Assembly (NCBI RefSeq): GCF_000737325.1
Contig: NZ_CP011125.1
Location: forward strand, 3,844,001-3,908,000
Length of the DNA stretch: 64,000 nt
Reading direction: 5' to 3'
Source: Sandaracinus amylolyticus
GTDB lineage: Bacteria > Myxococcota_A > Polyangia > Polyangiales > Sandaracinaceae
Position numbers and translations under genes: made by a program. The notes under the pieces are model-generated. The model searched no databases, was not told where the DNA came from, and saw nothing but the letters and a program-made list of their open reading frames with translations. This document shows, piece after piece, positions 45,926-57,165 of this stretch. Position 1 is the stretch's first letter, and each line of letters begins with the position of its first letter.

Positions 45926-47957
45926 TCCACAGCTGGTACGTCGTGCGCGTCACCGCGACGTGCAGCCGGCGCCGCGACTCGCGATCGTCGGGATACGTCC
46001 GCGCGCTCACGTCGGGCAGCACCACGTAGTCGAACTCGAGCCCCTTCACCGCGTCGACGTGCGTCACGTCGATGCCCGGCTCGAACGTGAAGTCGCCCTC
46101 GAGCACCAGCCGCACCCGCGGCGTGTCCGACAGCGCGTCGTGCGCGAGCCGCGCCGCCTCTTCGTCGCTCGCGATGATCGCGATCGACGCGCGCGGCTCG
46201 CGCTCCGCGAGGTCGCGCACCGCGCTCGCCATGACCAGCTGCGCGTGCGCGTCGTCGGGGAACGCATCGCGCACGACCGGCACGCCCTCGCGCGCCGCGC
46301 GCACCGCGTCGTCGGGCGCCTGCACCCCGAGCACCGCGCGCGCGAGCTCCGCGACCGGGCGCGGGCAGCGATACGAGATCGACAGCTTCACCTCGCTCGC
46401 GCCCTTCGCGCCCAGCGCGTCGAGCGAGCGCGCCCACCCCGCGAACCCGGTGCCCGTCTGCTGCGCGTCGTCGCCCGCGAGCGTCACGCTCGGCGGCTGC
46501 TGCACCAGCGCGCGCAGCACCGAGAGCTCGAAGAGCGAGAAGTCCTCCGCCTCGTCGAGCACCAGGTGCGCGATCCGTGCGCTCCCGATGCCCCCACGCC
46601 ACGCGCGCAGCCACAAGAAGATCGGCAGGTCCTCGAGATCGATCGAGCCCGCCGTCGCCTCGGGCGTGTCCTCCCACACCTGACGCCCGTCGATCGTCGT
46701 CTTCGCCGCCGTGTCGGTGATGCTCGCGAGCTCCTTCTCCGGCGAGTCCGAGAGCTGACGCATCGTGTGGCGCACCGTCTCCTCGATCGCGCTCTTCGGT
46801 AGGTCGCCCTTCGAGGCCTCCACCACGCGTCCGAGGAATTCGTAGTCGGTCAGGATCGGCGCGAGCGCGCGCTGCAGCTTCCGCACGTTGCGCGTGCGCT
46901 CGGGCGCGAGGCTCGCGCAGCGCGCCCGCAGCGCGTCGAAGAGCGCCGGGTGCCGCTTCAGCCGCAGCACGATCGCCGGCGTGTCCTGACCGATCCGCGG
47001 CACGCCGCCGAACGTCTCCTTCGCGAGCGTCAGCGCCCAGTGATCGAGCGTCGAGACCTGCTGCGCGCCCTGCACCCCGAGCGGCTCGAGCAGCCGGCGC
47101 GACAGCCGCGCGAGGCCCTCCTCGGGCACGATCACGCGCACCCGATCGACGGGATAACGCGACGGCTCGCGCGCCGTGATGCGCGCCAGCCGATGCAGCG
47201 CGACCGTGGTCTTGCCGCTGCCCGCGCTGCCGATCACCAAGAGCGGCTTCGAGGGCGGCGCCGCGATCGCCGCGTGCTGCTCCGCGTCGAGCAGCGCCGT
47301 CACGTCGGCGCGTGCCGCGCGTCCTTCCGCGCCCACGCCGATGCCCAGCGATCCACGCCGCGCCGCGACGCCCGCGCCGCCGCCCGCGAGCCCGATCGCG
47401 TGATCGTCCTGCCACCCATCCTCGCCGCGCGAGAGCGCGATCCCGTCGCCGAGGATGCGCGTCAGCACGCCGCGCTCGATCACCACGACGCGCCGCGCGA
47501 TCACGGTGCCGGTCACGAGCCGTCCCGCGATCTCCTCCTCGTACTCGTCGCCCTCGCGGTAGCGGTAGAACACCTGCGCGATGGGCGCGGTGCGCCAGTC
47601 CACCACGCGCACGTCGCTGCGCGGATCGACGTAGCTCGCGTGCCCGAGCACGTAGTCGCGCACTCCGCGCTCGTCCTCGACGCGCAGGTGCGCGACGTAC
47701 GGATGATCGGGATCGGGCAGCGCGCCCGGCTCCTGACGCTCGCGCAGCCGCTGCCGCACCGTCATCTCGTGCAGCAGCGCGGGCAGGTCGTCCTCGGCGC
47801 TCGTCTGCGCCTCCTCGCGCAGCGCGCGCAGCTCGCCGGCGTCGCGCAGCCCGTCGTGCGTCGCCCGCGCGTGCTCGGCGCGCTGCAGCGCCGCGCGCAC
47901 GCGCGTGAGCAGCGCCTCCTCTTCGGCGACCACGGCGTCGGTCATCAGAGCGTCCAT
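45882..47957 (-). CDS. HelD-like UvrD/Rep family ATPase
   Basis: A 691-residue protein from ATG 47955-47957 with GGAGGG six bases upstream. An N-terminal coiled coil (residues 8-90) leads to the HelD signature DWRTAPIAQVFYRYREGDEY near residue 117. Superfamily-1 motifs follow: Walker A GSAGSGKTT near 243, Walker B VLDEAEDFS, GDDAQQTGTG (motif III), SYRCPRPV (motif IV), VKGLEFDYVVLPD (V) and HVAVTRT (VI). HelD proteins bind RNA polymerase and recycle stalled complexes, so a role in transcription recycling is plausible but not shown here. Confidence 0.88.
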   Translation of the reverse strand: MDALMTDAVVAEEEALLTRVRAALQRAEHARATHDGLRDAGELRALREEAQTSAEDDLPALLHEMTVRQRLRERQEPGALPDPDHPYVAHLRVEDERGVRDYVLGHASYVDPRSDVRVVDWRTAPIAQVFYRYREGDEYEEEIAGRLVTGTVIARRVVVIERGVLTRILGDGIALSRGEDGWQDDHAIGLAGGGAGVAARRGSLGIGVGAEGRAARADVTALLDAEQHAAIAAPPSKPLLVIGSAGSGKTTVALHRLARITAREPSRYPVDRVRVIVPEEGLARLSRRLLEPLGVQGAQQVSTLDHWALTLAKETFGGVPRIGQDTPAIVLRLKRHPALFDALRARCASLAPERTRNVRKLQRALAPILTDYEFLGRVVEASKGDLPKSAIEETVRHTMRQLSDSPEKELASITDTAAKTTIDGRQVWEDTPEATAGSIDLEDLPIFLWLRAWRGGIGSARIAHLVLDEAEDFSLFELSVLRALVQQPPSVTLAGDDAQQTGTGFAGWARSLDALGAKGASEVKLSISYRCPRPVAELARAVLGVQAPDDAVRAAREGVPVVRDAFPDDAHAQLVMASAVRDLAEREPRASIAIIASDEEAARLAHDALSDTPRVRLVLEGDFTFEPGIDVTHVDAVKGLEFDYVVLPDVSARTYPDDRESRRRLHVAVTRTTYQLWIIEPGARSPILPSS

Positions 47958-48304
47958 GTCGGTCCCTCCGTGCGCATCACGAGCGGCCGAACCTGAAGAC
48001 CCCGGGGAGCTCCGTCAACCCGTTGAAATCACGTGCGAAGACGTGGCAAGATGATCCTCGCGGGCGGTGGTGGGGAGGACTGCACGCGGCGCAACGGCCG
48101 TGCACGAGCACGTGGCACGTGCACGTGTACGAATCACGACGCGGCGCCGCGAGCTCGCGAGCCTCGGTGCTCCGCATCGAGGTACGCGCATGCTGTCGCG
48201 CGCCCCGGCGCCGCGACCATCGCGTCATGCGGAGCGCGCCGGCTCGCGTCGTCACCGAGCCACGTCGACCCGGACTGCTAACCTCGCCGCGGGGAGGGCA
48301 CCAC
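47958..48304. promoter_or_regulatory. Divergent region with a CACGTG cluster
   Basis: This 347-base gap separates the HelD-like gene (minus) from the 48305 gene (plus). Between 48100 and 48127 it holds three CACGTG palindromes, at 48109, 48116 and 48122, plus GTGCAC at 48100 and 48119. The cluster would be a multi-site target for a dimeric regulator. No convincing -35/-10 was found, and no gene is seen in the gap. Confidence 0.45.
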
Positions 48305-48970
48305 ATGCCGCGCAAGCTGAGCTCCGACGAGACGCTCGACACCTTCGAAGACGAGATCCTCTACACCCGCGCCGCGCTCGAGGCCGACGAGGACGCCGCC
48401 GAGCTGCTCACAGAGACCGACGGTTGGCTCGCCCTCGTCGACGCGCAGCGCGCCCGCGATCGCTCGGCGCGCATCGCGGAGACGAGCGCCAGCGCGCAGC
48501 GCGCGGTCGCGAACGGCCGCCTCGACGACGCGTGCATCCGCTTCGCGAAGCAGCTCGCGCTCGACGTCCCGACGTCCTCGCCGCGCTGGAAGCGGTTCTT
48601 CTCTCGCGCGCCCAGCCAGTGGGTGACGCAGCGCCTGGTCAACCAGATCGCCGCGGTGCGGGGCTGGCTGACGATCGAAGGCGACGCCGCGCTCGACGCG
48701 CACCGCGCGGTGCTGACGCGGTGGAGCGACGCCGCGCAGGCCGCGCTCGATCGCACTGCTTCGAGCGCGCAGGTCCGCGGCGCTGCGAGGATCGGGCGCG
48801 AGGAGCTGGCCGACGACCTCACGCGCGAGCGCGACGGCCTGCACGCCGCGCTCGCCACTCGCGCGACCGAGCGAGGCCTCCCGCGCGAGTGGCCCGCGCG
48901 CTTCTTCCGGACCGAGACGCGCCGCGGCGATCGCGACGCGGACGCGCCGCCGCCGGCGCCCGCGTCCTGA
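48305..48970 (+). CDS. Helical hypothetical protein
   Basis: A 221-residue protein from ATG 48305 preceded by GGGGAGG. It is soluble and helical, with a repeated Ala/Arg/Asp composition. Notable blocks are SSDETLDTFEDEILYTRAAL, RWKRFFSRAPSQWVTQRLVN and a tail RRGDRDADAPPPAPAS. No domain is recognised. A 43-bp tandem repeat array begins just after the stop, similar in arrangement to the one beside the 15238 gene. Confidence 0.65.
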   Translation: MPRKLSSDETLDTFEDEILYTRAALEADEDAAELLTETDGWLALVDAQRARDRSARIAETSASAQRAVANGRLDDACIRFAKQLALDVPTSSPRWKRFFSRAPSQWVTQRLVNQIAAVRGWLTIEGDAALDAHRAVLTRWSDAAQAALDRTASSAQVRGAARIGREELADDLTRERDGLHAALATRATERGLPREWPARFFRTETRRGDRDADAPPPAPAS

Positions 48971-48977
48971 CGATCGC

Positions 48978-49245
48978 GACGCGCGATCGAACGCTTCGAA
49001 GGGCCCTCGGTGACGTGCGCGGAGCGTGATCGAACGCTTCGAACGCGCTCCTCGACGTCGCCGGAGGCCGCTCGAGCGCTTCGAACGCGCTCCGCGGGCG
49101 TCGCCGGAGGCGATTCGAAGGCTTCGAACGCGCTCCGCGGGCGTCGCCGGAGGCGATTCGAAGGCTTCGAACGCGCTCCGCGAGCGTCGCCGGAGGCGAT
49201 TCGAAGGCTTCGAACGCGCGCCGCGACGCGACCGGCGGCGCCTCG
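48978..49245. repeat. Tandem array of 43-bp units
   Basis: About six units, well preserved ones starting at 49063, 49106, 49149 and 49192, exactly 43 bases apart, of the form GGAGGCGATTCGAAGGCTTC followed by GAACGCGCTCCGCGGGCGTC. Each holds an inverted repeat TTCGAAG-G-CTTCGAA. The array lies between the 48305 gene and acnA. Because 43 is not a multiple of three, each unit shifts frame, which rules out a repeat protein. The rest of 48971-49427 shows nothing else. Confidence 0.85.
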
Positions 49246-49427
49246 CGGGCTCCGACCGCGACACGGCGGGCCCCCGGACGCCGCTTCGCACGCGTCGGTC
49301 CCGCGCCGTGATCGCGCGGGCTCGTGCAGCTCCCGGCGCCTGCTGCTCCGCCTCTCCGTGGTGGCCTCCGTCTCTGAATCGCGGCTCAGTGCGACCCCCT
49401 GCCCGTCGTGGTAGAAGCCGCGTCGCC

Positions 49428-52217
<2,790 letters not shown>

Positions 52218-52224
52218 GACGGGA

Positions 52225-52248
52225 CGATCGTTGGAGGTCCAACGATCG
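52225..52248. terminator. First hairpin after acnA
   Basis: A perfect ten-base stem CGATCGTTGG/CCAACGATCG with a four-base loop AGGT, seven bases beyond the acnA stop. No T-run. Confidence 0.7.
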
Positions 52249-52253
52249 ATCGA

Positions 52254-52291
52254 GCGCGGGCGTCGTGATCGTGCGATCACGACGCCCGTGC
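52254..52291 (+). terminator. Second, stronger hairpin after acnA
   Basis: A 14-base perfect stem CGGGCGTCGTGATC/GATCACGACGCCCG with a GTGC loop, extended to 17 pairs with one G-U. It is followed by GCGTTTCC. It starts six bases after the first hairpin, so the pair forms a tandem terminator before the Get3-like genes. Confidence 0.75.
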
Positions 52292-52310
52292 GCGTTTCCG
52301 GAGGAAGAGC

Positions 52311-53216
52311 GTGATCGATCCGCGCGCGCGGGCGCTGCAGCTCGTCACGGGGAAGGGCGGCGTCGGCAAGTCGACGCTCGTCGCCGCGCTCGCGCTCGCA
52401 TGGGCGGAGCGGGGACGGCGGCCGCTGGTGGTCGAGCTCGGGCGGCGCGCCTCGATCGAGAGCGTGATCGCGGGCGCGCCGCGCGTGGGGTGGGATCCGG
52501 TCGAGGTCGCGCCCGGCGTGCACGCGACGAACGTCGAGGGCGGGCGCGCGGTGCTCGAGGTGCTCGCGCGATGGGTGCGGGTGCGGCGCCTCGCGCAGCG
52601 CGCGCTGCGCAGCGAGGTGATGCAGGCGTTCGTCGATGCCGCGCCCGGCGTGGTCGAGATGGCGACGATGGAGCGCATCCTCGAGCTGCTCGGGGACGGC
52701 TGGGATCCGGTGCTGGTCGACGCGGACGCGAGCGGGCACGCGCTCATGTTCCTCGGGCTGCCGCAGGTGTTCGACGAGCTGGGCGCGGCGGGGCCGGTCG
52801 CGGCGCTGCTCGCGCGGACGCGCGGGCTCTTCGCGGACGCGCGGCGCTCGGCGCTGCACCTCGTGACGCTGCCCGGCGCGCTCCCGGTGCAGGAGACGAT
52901 CGAGCTCGAGGCGCGGCTGCGCGAGCAGGGTCACGTGGCGCTCGGCGCGGTGTTCGTGTCGCGCGCGCCCGAGGCGCCGCGCGTCTCGAGCGAGCGCGTC
53001 GAGGTGCTGCGCACGCACGCGGACGGCGCGCTGGCGCCGGAGCTCGCGTGGCTCGCGCGCGACGTGGCGCTCGCGGCGGAAGCGCGAGCGCGCATCGACG
53101 CGCTGCGGGCGCGGATCGGTCGTGACGTGATCGAGCTGCCCGAGATCGACGAGACGCGCCCGAGCATCGATGCGCTGCGCGCGCTCGGGCACATCGCGCT
53201 GCGAGGCCTCGCTTGA
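52311..53216 (+). CDS. Get3/ArsA-type ATPase, first of a pair
   Basis: A 301-residue protein from GTG 52311 with GAGGAAG upstream. It carries a complete deviant Walker A, GKGGVGKST at residues 14-22, with the signature Lys15, then VLVDADASGHALMFLGLP in the Walker B/switch position. It is shorter than full ArsA and has one ATPase domain. I recall the same order of a GKGG-type and a second GxGG-type ATPase in the mycobacterial Rv3679/Rv3680 pair. The partner gene starts within its stop codon, strongly suggesting a complex. Confidence 0.88.
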   Translation: MIDPRARALQLVTGKGGVGKSTLVAALALAWAERGRRPLVVELGRRASIESVIAGAPRVGWDPVEVAPGVHATNVEGGRAVLEVLARWVRVRRLAQRALRSEVMQAFVDAAPGVVEMATMERILELLGDGWDPVLVDADASGHALMFLGLPQVFDELGAAGPVAALLARTRGLFADARRSALHLVTLPGALPVQETIELEARLREQGHVALGAVFVSRAPEAPRVSSERVEVLRTHADGALAPELAWLARDVALAAEARARIDALRARIGRDVIELPEIDETRPSIDALRALGHIALRGLA

Positions 53217-54340
53217 TCCCGTCGCGCGAGACGCGCCTGCTCGTGTGCGTCGGGCCGGGCGGCGTCGGCAAGACGACGGTCGCGGCGGCGCTGGCGGTGC
53301 GCGCGGCGAGCGAAGGGCGTCGCGTCTTCCTGCTGACGATCGATCCCGCGCGGCGGCTCGCGGATGCGCTCTCGATCTCGCTCGAGGACGAAGCGTCCGA
53401 GGTGCGCGTCGACGGACCGGGCCGCCTCGACGCGGCGATGCTCGACACGCGCGCGAGCTGGGACGCGTTCGTCGCGCGCGTCGCGCACGACGACGAGACG
53501 CGCGCGCGCATCCAGCACAACAGGGTGTACCAAGCGTTCTCGCGCACGCTCGCGCGCTCGCACGCGTACGTCGCGATGGAGCGGCTGCACCACGTGCTCG
53601 CGGCGCGCGACGCGGACGGACGCGCACGATGGGATCTGGTGGTGCTCGACACGCCGCCGACGCGGAGCGCGCTCGACGTGCTCGATGCGCCGTCGAGCCT
53701 GACGCGCTTCGTCGACGAGCGTGTGGTCGGGGCGCTCCTCGGAGGAGGCGCGCCCGGCGCGGCGGTGGCGAAGCGCGTGCTCGGGTGGATCATGGGCGAG
53801 CGGCTCGCGGGTGAGCTCGCGACGTTCCTCGCGACGTTCGCGCCGCTGCGCGCCGGGTTCGCAGCGCGCGCGAGCGAGGTGCACGCGCAGCTGATCGCGC
53901 GGTCGACGTCGTTCGCGCTGGTCGCGGCGCCGCTCGCGGCGCACCTCGGGGACGCGGCGTTCCTCGCGGGGGATCTCGCGCGGCGTGGGATCGCGCTCGA
54001 CGTGCTCGTGGTGAACCGCGCGTTCCACGTCGCGCCCGACGGGCGCGCGCGCGAGGGCGAGCTCGACGAGTCGCACGCGCTCGCAGTGCTCGCGTCGGCG
54101 CCCGGTGGGAGCGCGCGCGAAGCCCGGCTCGTGCTCGACGAGGCCCGCCGCACCGAGCGACGCGCGCAGAGCGAGGACGCGCGCGCCGGCGTGGCCGCAC
54201 GCGAGCTCGCGCGCGAGACGCGCGCGGCGCGCACGATCACGTTGCCGCGTCTGCCGCGCGAGCCGGTGACGCCCGCCGCGCTGCGCGCGCTGCTCGACGC
54301 GGCGCGCGACCTCAGCGCTGACGCAGCAGCTGTGCGTTGA
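53213..54340 (+). CDS. Get3/ArsA-type ATPase, second of a pair, signature lysine missing
   Basis: A 375-residue protein from TTG 53213, overlapping the first gene by four bases (TTGA). Its P-loop is GPGGVGKTT at residues 14-22: the P-loop lysine (K20) is present but the deviant-Walker signature lysine is Pro15. LTIDPARRLADALSI follows at about 43-57 and the switch region LVVLDTPPTRSALDVLD at about 144-160, both as in ArsA/Get3. The missing lysine suggests dependence on the first protein for catalysis. The last 29 bases overlap the convergent outer membrane protein gene. Confidence 0.88.
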   Translation: MIPSRETRLLVCVGPGGVGKTTVAAALAVRAASEGRRVFLLTIDPARRLADALSISLEDEASEVRVDGPGRLDAAMLDTRASWDAFVARVAHDDETRARIQHNRVYQAFSRTLARSHAYVAMERLHHVLAARDADGRARWDLVVLDTPPTRSALDVLDAPSSLTRFVDERVVGALLGGGAPGAAVAKRVLGWIMGERLAGELATFLATFAPLRAGFAARASEVHAQLIARSTSFALVAAPLAAHLGDAAFLAGDLARRGIALDVLVVNRAFHVAPDGRAREGELDESHALAVLASAPGGSAREARLVLDEARRTERRAQSEDARAGVAARELARETRAARTITLPRLPREPVTPAALRALLDAARDLSADAAAVR

Positions 54341-55886
54341 GCAGCACCACGCCGCGCTCGACGACCTCGACGTGACGCGTCTGGGCGCGATGTCCCGGCG
54401 CGCGCACCTCGACGTCGTAACGGCCGGGCGGCACCGCGGCCTCGAACGCGCCGTCCGCGTCGGTCGTGAGCTCGATGCCGAGCGGCTGGATGCGGATCGA
54501 CGCGCCCGCGAGCGGGCGCCCGTCGGAGCCCTGGATGGTCCCGCGGATCTCGCCCGGCGGGAGCGTCGCGGTCATGCGCGTCGCGACCTCGACCGGGGTG
54601 TCGCCGGCGACGACCTCGACCGTCGTCTCGAAGGGATCGCGTCCGTCGCGACGCACGACCACGCGCGCGCTCCCGGCGGGGACGCCCTCGACGGTCCAGC
54701 GACCGTCGGCGTCGCTCGTCGTGGTGAGCGGCGCGGTTCCGTCGGCCGGGTGCACCTCGATGGTCGCGCCCGCGACCGGCGCGCCGCCGTCGTCGACGAC
54801 ACGTCCGGTCAGCGCGCCGGTGGGGCGCAGCGCGCCGTCGTCGCTGCCATCGCCGTCGCCGTGGTCGTCGTCGCTGCCGTCGCCGCCCTCGCTCGGCCCG
54901 ACGCCGAAGCGCAGCGCGGCCGCGAGCGTGACGGTGAAGCGCGGATCGATCGGCGCCGCCGGACCGCCGCTCGCGATGAACGAAGGCTGCACCTCGCTCG
55001 CGAGCACGTCGGCGTAGATACCGAGCTCGAGCAGCTCCTCCACCGCGCGCACGCGCGCGCCGAGCACGACGTGCAGCGGCGAGCCGCCGACGCTCGGCGC
55101 GCCGTCTCCGACCAGCACCCGCCACGAGAGCTCGGCGAGCGCTTCGACGATCCCGACCCGCAGGATCCCACCGACGCCCGCGAGCACCGCGTGGAAGTCG
55201 CTGACACCGAGGCTGAGCCGATCCTCGTCGGAGAGCCGATCGCTCACGCTGCGCGGCGTGGCGGCGCGCGAGTTGTCGAGGAGCCCACCGACGGCCGCGG
55301 TGACGGTCAGGTGCACGTCGTCGGCGAGGCGCGCGCGATACGAGCCCACCGCGCGCCCGCGCACCGACGTCGACTCGGCCATCAGCGAGGGCGCGTCGCT
55401 GCCGTAGATCCAGACCGCGCCGTCGAGCCCGATGCCGAGGCCCTCGATGGGCTCGGCGGCGAGCCGCAGCGTGAGCATCGGGAAGCCGAGCAGACCGCCG
55501 TCGGACTGTGTCCCGCGGGTCACGTCGTCCCAGCGCCCCTGGATCTGCAGCCCGATCGCGATCCACGGCGCGGGCGAGAACGAGCCGGCGAGCGCGCCGA
55601 CGAGCCGATAACGCGTGGTGTCGGCCCACGGCTCGTCGATCGAGAGCCCGACGCCGCCGACGCCGACCAGGCTGCCCGAGAGCTCGGGGCGCAACACCGC
55701 GACCGGCACCTGATAGACGCCCGCGAGCGCGTCGGGCGCATCGCCGACGACCGTCGTTCGTGGCTGCGCCGCCGCATGGCCCACGAACGCGAGCACCACG
55801 GCGAGCAGCGCCGAGGCCGCCATCCCGGCACGACCACACCCTGCACGAGCGATTCGCAGGAGCGAGACGTCGGCGGAAGAGCGCAT
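54312..55886 (-). CDS. Outer membrane protein with carboxypeptidase-regulatory-like repeats
   Basis: A protein of about 524 residues if it starts at ATG 55884-55886; a longer ATG at 55916 overlaps gckA and a shorter one at 55823 is possible. The signal peptide AASALLAVVLAFVGHAAAQ follows an Arg-containing N-terminus. Residues 45-330 are beta-strand rich with aromatic ends, consistent with a barrel. An acidic linker (GGDGSDDDHGDGDGSDDG) separates this from two CarboxypepD_reg-like domains: ALTGRVVDDGGAPVAGATIE and GTIQGSDGRPLAGASIRI, each followed by TTDADG-type and PAG/PPG strands. Role may be surface binding or transport. It overlaps the convergent ATPase gene by 29 bases. Confidence 0.72.
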   Translation of the reverse strand: MRSSADVSLLRIARAGCGRAGMAASALLAVVLAFVGHAAAQPRTTVVGDAPDALAGVYQVPVAVLRPELSGSLVGVGGVGLSIDEPWADTTRYRLVGALAGSFSPAPWIAIGLQIQGRWDDVTRGTQSDGGLLGFPMLTLRLAAEPIEGLGIGLDGAVWIYGSDAPSLMAESTSVRGRAVGSYRARLADDVHLTVTAAVGGLLDNSRAATPRSVSDRLSDEDRLSLGVSDFHAVLAGVGGILRVGIVEALAELSWRVLVGDGAPSVGGSPLHVVLGARVRAVEELLELGIYADVLASEVQPSFIASGGPAAPIDPRFTVTLAAALRFGVGPSEGGDGSDDDHGDGDGSDDGALRPTGALTGRVVDDGGAPVAGATIEVHPADGTAPLTTTSDADGRWTVEGVPAGSARVVVRRDGRDPFETTVEVVAGDTPVEVATRMTATLPPGEIRGTIQGSDGRPLAGASIRIQPLGIELTTDADGAFEAAVPPGRYDVEVRAPGHRAQTRHVEVVERGVVLLNAQLLRQR

Positions 55887-55899
55887 CCGTGGTCGGAGG

Positions 55900-57165
55900 C
55901 TAACGGTTCGTGGCATTCCGCCGCAATCGGTGATCGATCCAGATCCACGCGTCGGCGACGTTCGTCCCCGTGGGCCCGGTGACGAGGCGCGCGCCCGTCG
56001 CCGCGAAGAACGCGTGAGAGTCGTCGCCCTGGAGGAGCGCGTGGCCGTCGAGGCCGAGCGCCTCTGCGCGCGCGACGACGTCGTCGTCCACCCACACCGC
56101 TGCCGCGTCGCTCGATCCGTCGACTCCGTCGGTGGCGATCGCGACGAACGTCCCGTGCGGTGCGCCTTCGTTCGCGAGGGCGAGGGCGGCGGCCTGGTTG
56201 CGCCCGCCGCGCCCTCGGCCCCGCACGGTCACGGTGCTCTCGCCGCCCGCAATCCAGACGTCGAAGCCTTCGCGCGCACAGCGCGCGCGTGCATCACGCA
56301 CGAAGCGCGGCCCGGCATCGCGCGCCTCACCTGCGATGCGCTCCGCGGCGACGCCCGCACGGAGCCCGCGTCGAGCGGCTTCGGCGCGCGCACCCTCGAG
56401 CGCGGTGCCCACGTCGGCCGCGACGACCTCGCGCACGCTCGCGAGCACGTCGTCGCCGATGCGGTGCTCGGCGCGCGTCGCGATCGCGCGACGCGCCGCG
56501 GGCGAGAGGAGCGGCTCGACGCCGCGCCGCGCGATCACCTCGCGCGGATCGGGCGACGCTGCAGGCCGCGCGCACGGCCCCGACGCGACGAGTGAGGTCG
56601 GCCCATCGGTCACGTCGGAGATCACGACGACGAGCACCTCGGCCGGGAAGAGCGCCTCGGCGAGCCCGCCGCCCTTCAGCCGCGACAGGCAGCGACGCAC
56701 CGCGTTCAGCTCCGCGATGTCGGCGCCCGCGTGCATCAGCGCGCGCGCGACGCGCGCGATCTCGTCGATGCCCACGCCCTCGACCGGTCGCTCGAGCATC
56801 GCCGAGCCGCCGCCCGAGACGAGCACGAGCGCTCGGTCGCCGGCGCCGAGCGAGCGCGCCAGTGCCTCCATCTCCGCGCCGTGCTCCGCCGCGTCCGTCG
56901 CGGGTGCCGGATGCGCGCCGCGCCGCACCGTGATCGCCGGATGCGCGAACGGCGAGCCATCGAGCGCGATGACCATGCCGCGCTCGACCTCGAGCTCGTC
57001 GAGCGCGCCCTCGGTCATGCCGCGCGCGGCCTTGCCGAACGCGAGCACCGTCCACGGGCCACGTGCGCGCGCGCCTTCACGGCGGAGCGCGTCGCGCGTG
57101 CACGCGCGCGGATCGACGGCCGCGATCGTGGCCCGCGCCAGCGCGCTCGCGAGCTCCGCGCTCAC
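55900..57165 (-). CDS. gckA: Glycerate 2-kinase (MOFRL/DUF4147 family)
   Basis: A 421-residue enzyme from GTG 57163-57165. It phosphorylates glycerate at C2 to give 2-phosphoglycerate. Family motifs are LAFGKAARGMTEGAL near residue 42, ALVLVSGGGSAMLERPVEGV near 110, LNAVRRCLSRLKGGGLAEA, ISDVTDGPTSLVASGP and, in the MOFRL part, GRGRGGRNQAAALALA. The start overlaps the stop of the AglZ/FrzS-like gene by four bases, so the two are coupled although their functions seem unrelated. Length is typical (about 420-450). Confidence 0.9.
   Translation of the reverse strand: MSAELASALARATIAAVDPRACTRDALRREGARARGPWTVLAFGKAARGMTEGALDELEVERGMVIALDGSPFAHPAITVRRGAHPAPATDAAEHGAEMEALARSLGAGDRALVLVSGGGSAMLERPVEGVGIDEIARVARALMHAGADIAELNAVRRCLSRLKGGGLAEALFPAEVLVVVISDVTDGPTSLVASGPCARPAASPDPREVIARRGVEPLLSPAARRAIATRAEHRIGDDVLASVREVVAADVGTALEGARAEAARRGLRAGVAAERIAGEARDAGPRFVRDARARCAREGFDVWIAGGESTVTVRGRGRGGRNQAAALALANEGAPHGTFVAIATDGVDGSSDAAAVWVDDDVVARAEALGLDGHALLQGDDSHAFFAATGARLVTGPTGTNVADAWIWIDHRLRRNATNR

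Noticed and set aside
48978-49245. CRISPR array or repeat-encoded protein
   Set aside because: No spacers, and the 43-base unit shifts the reading frame at each copy.
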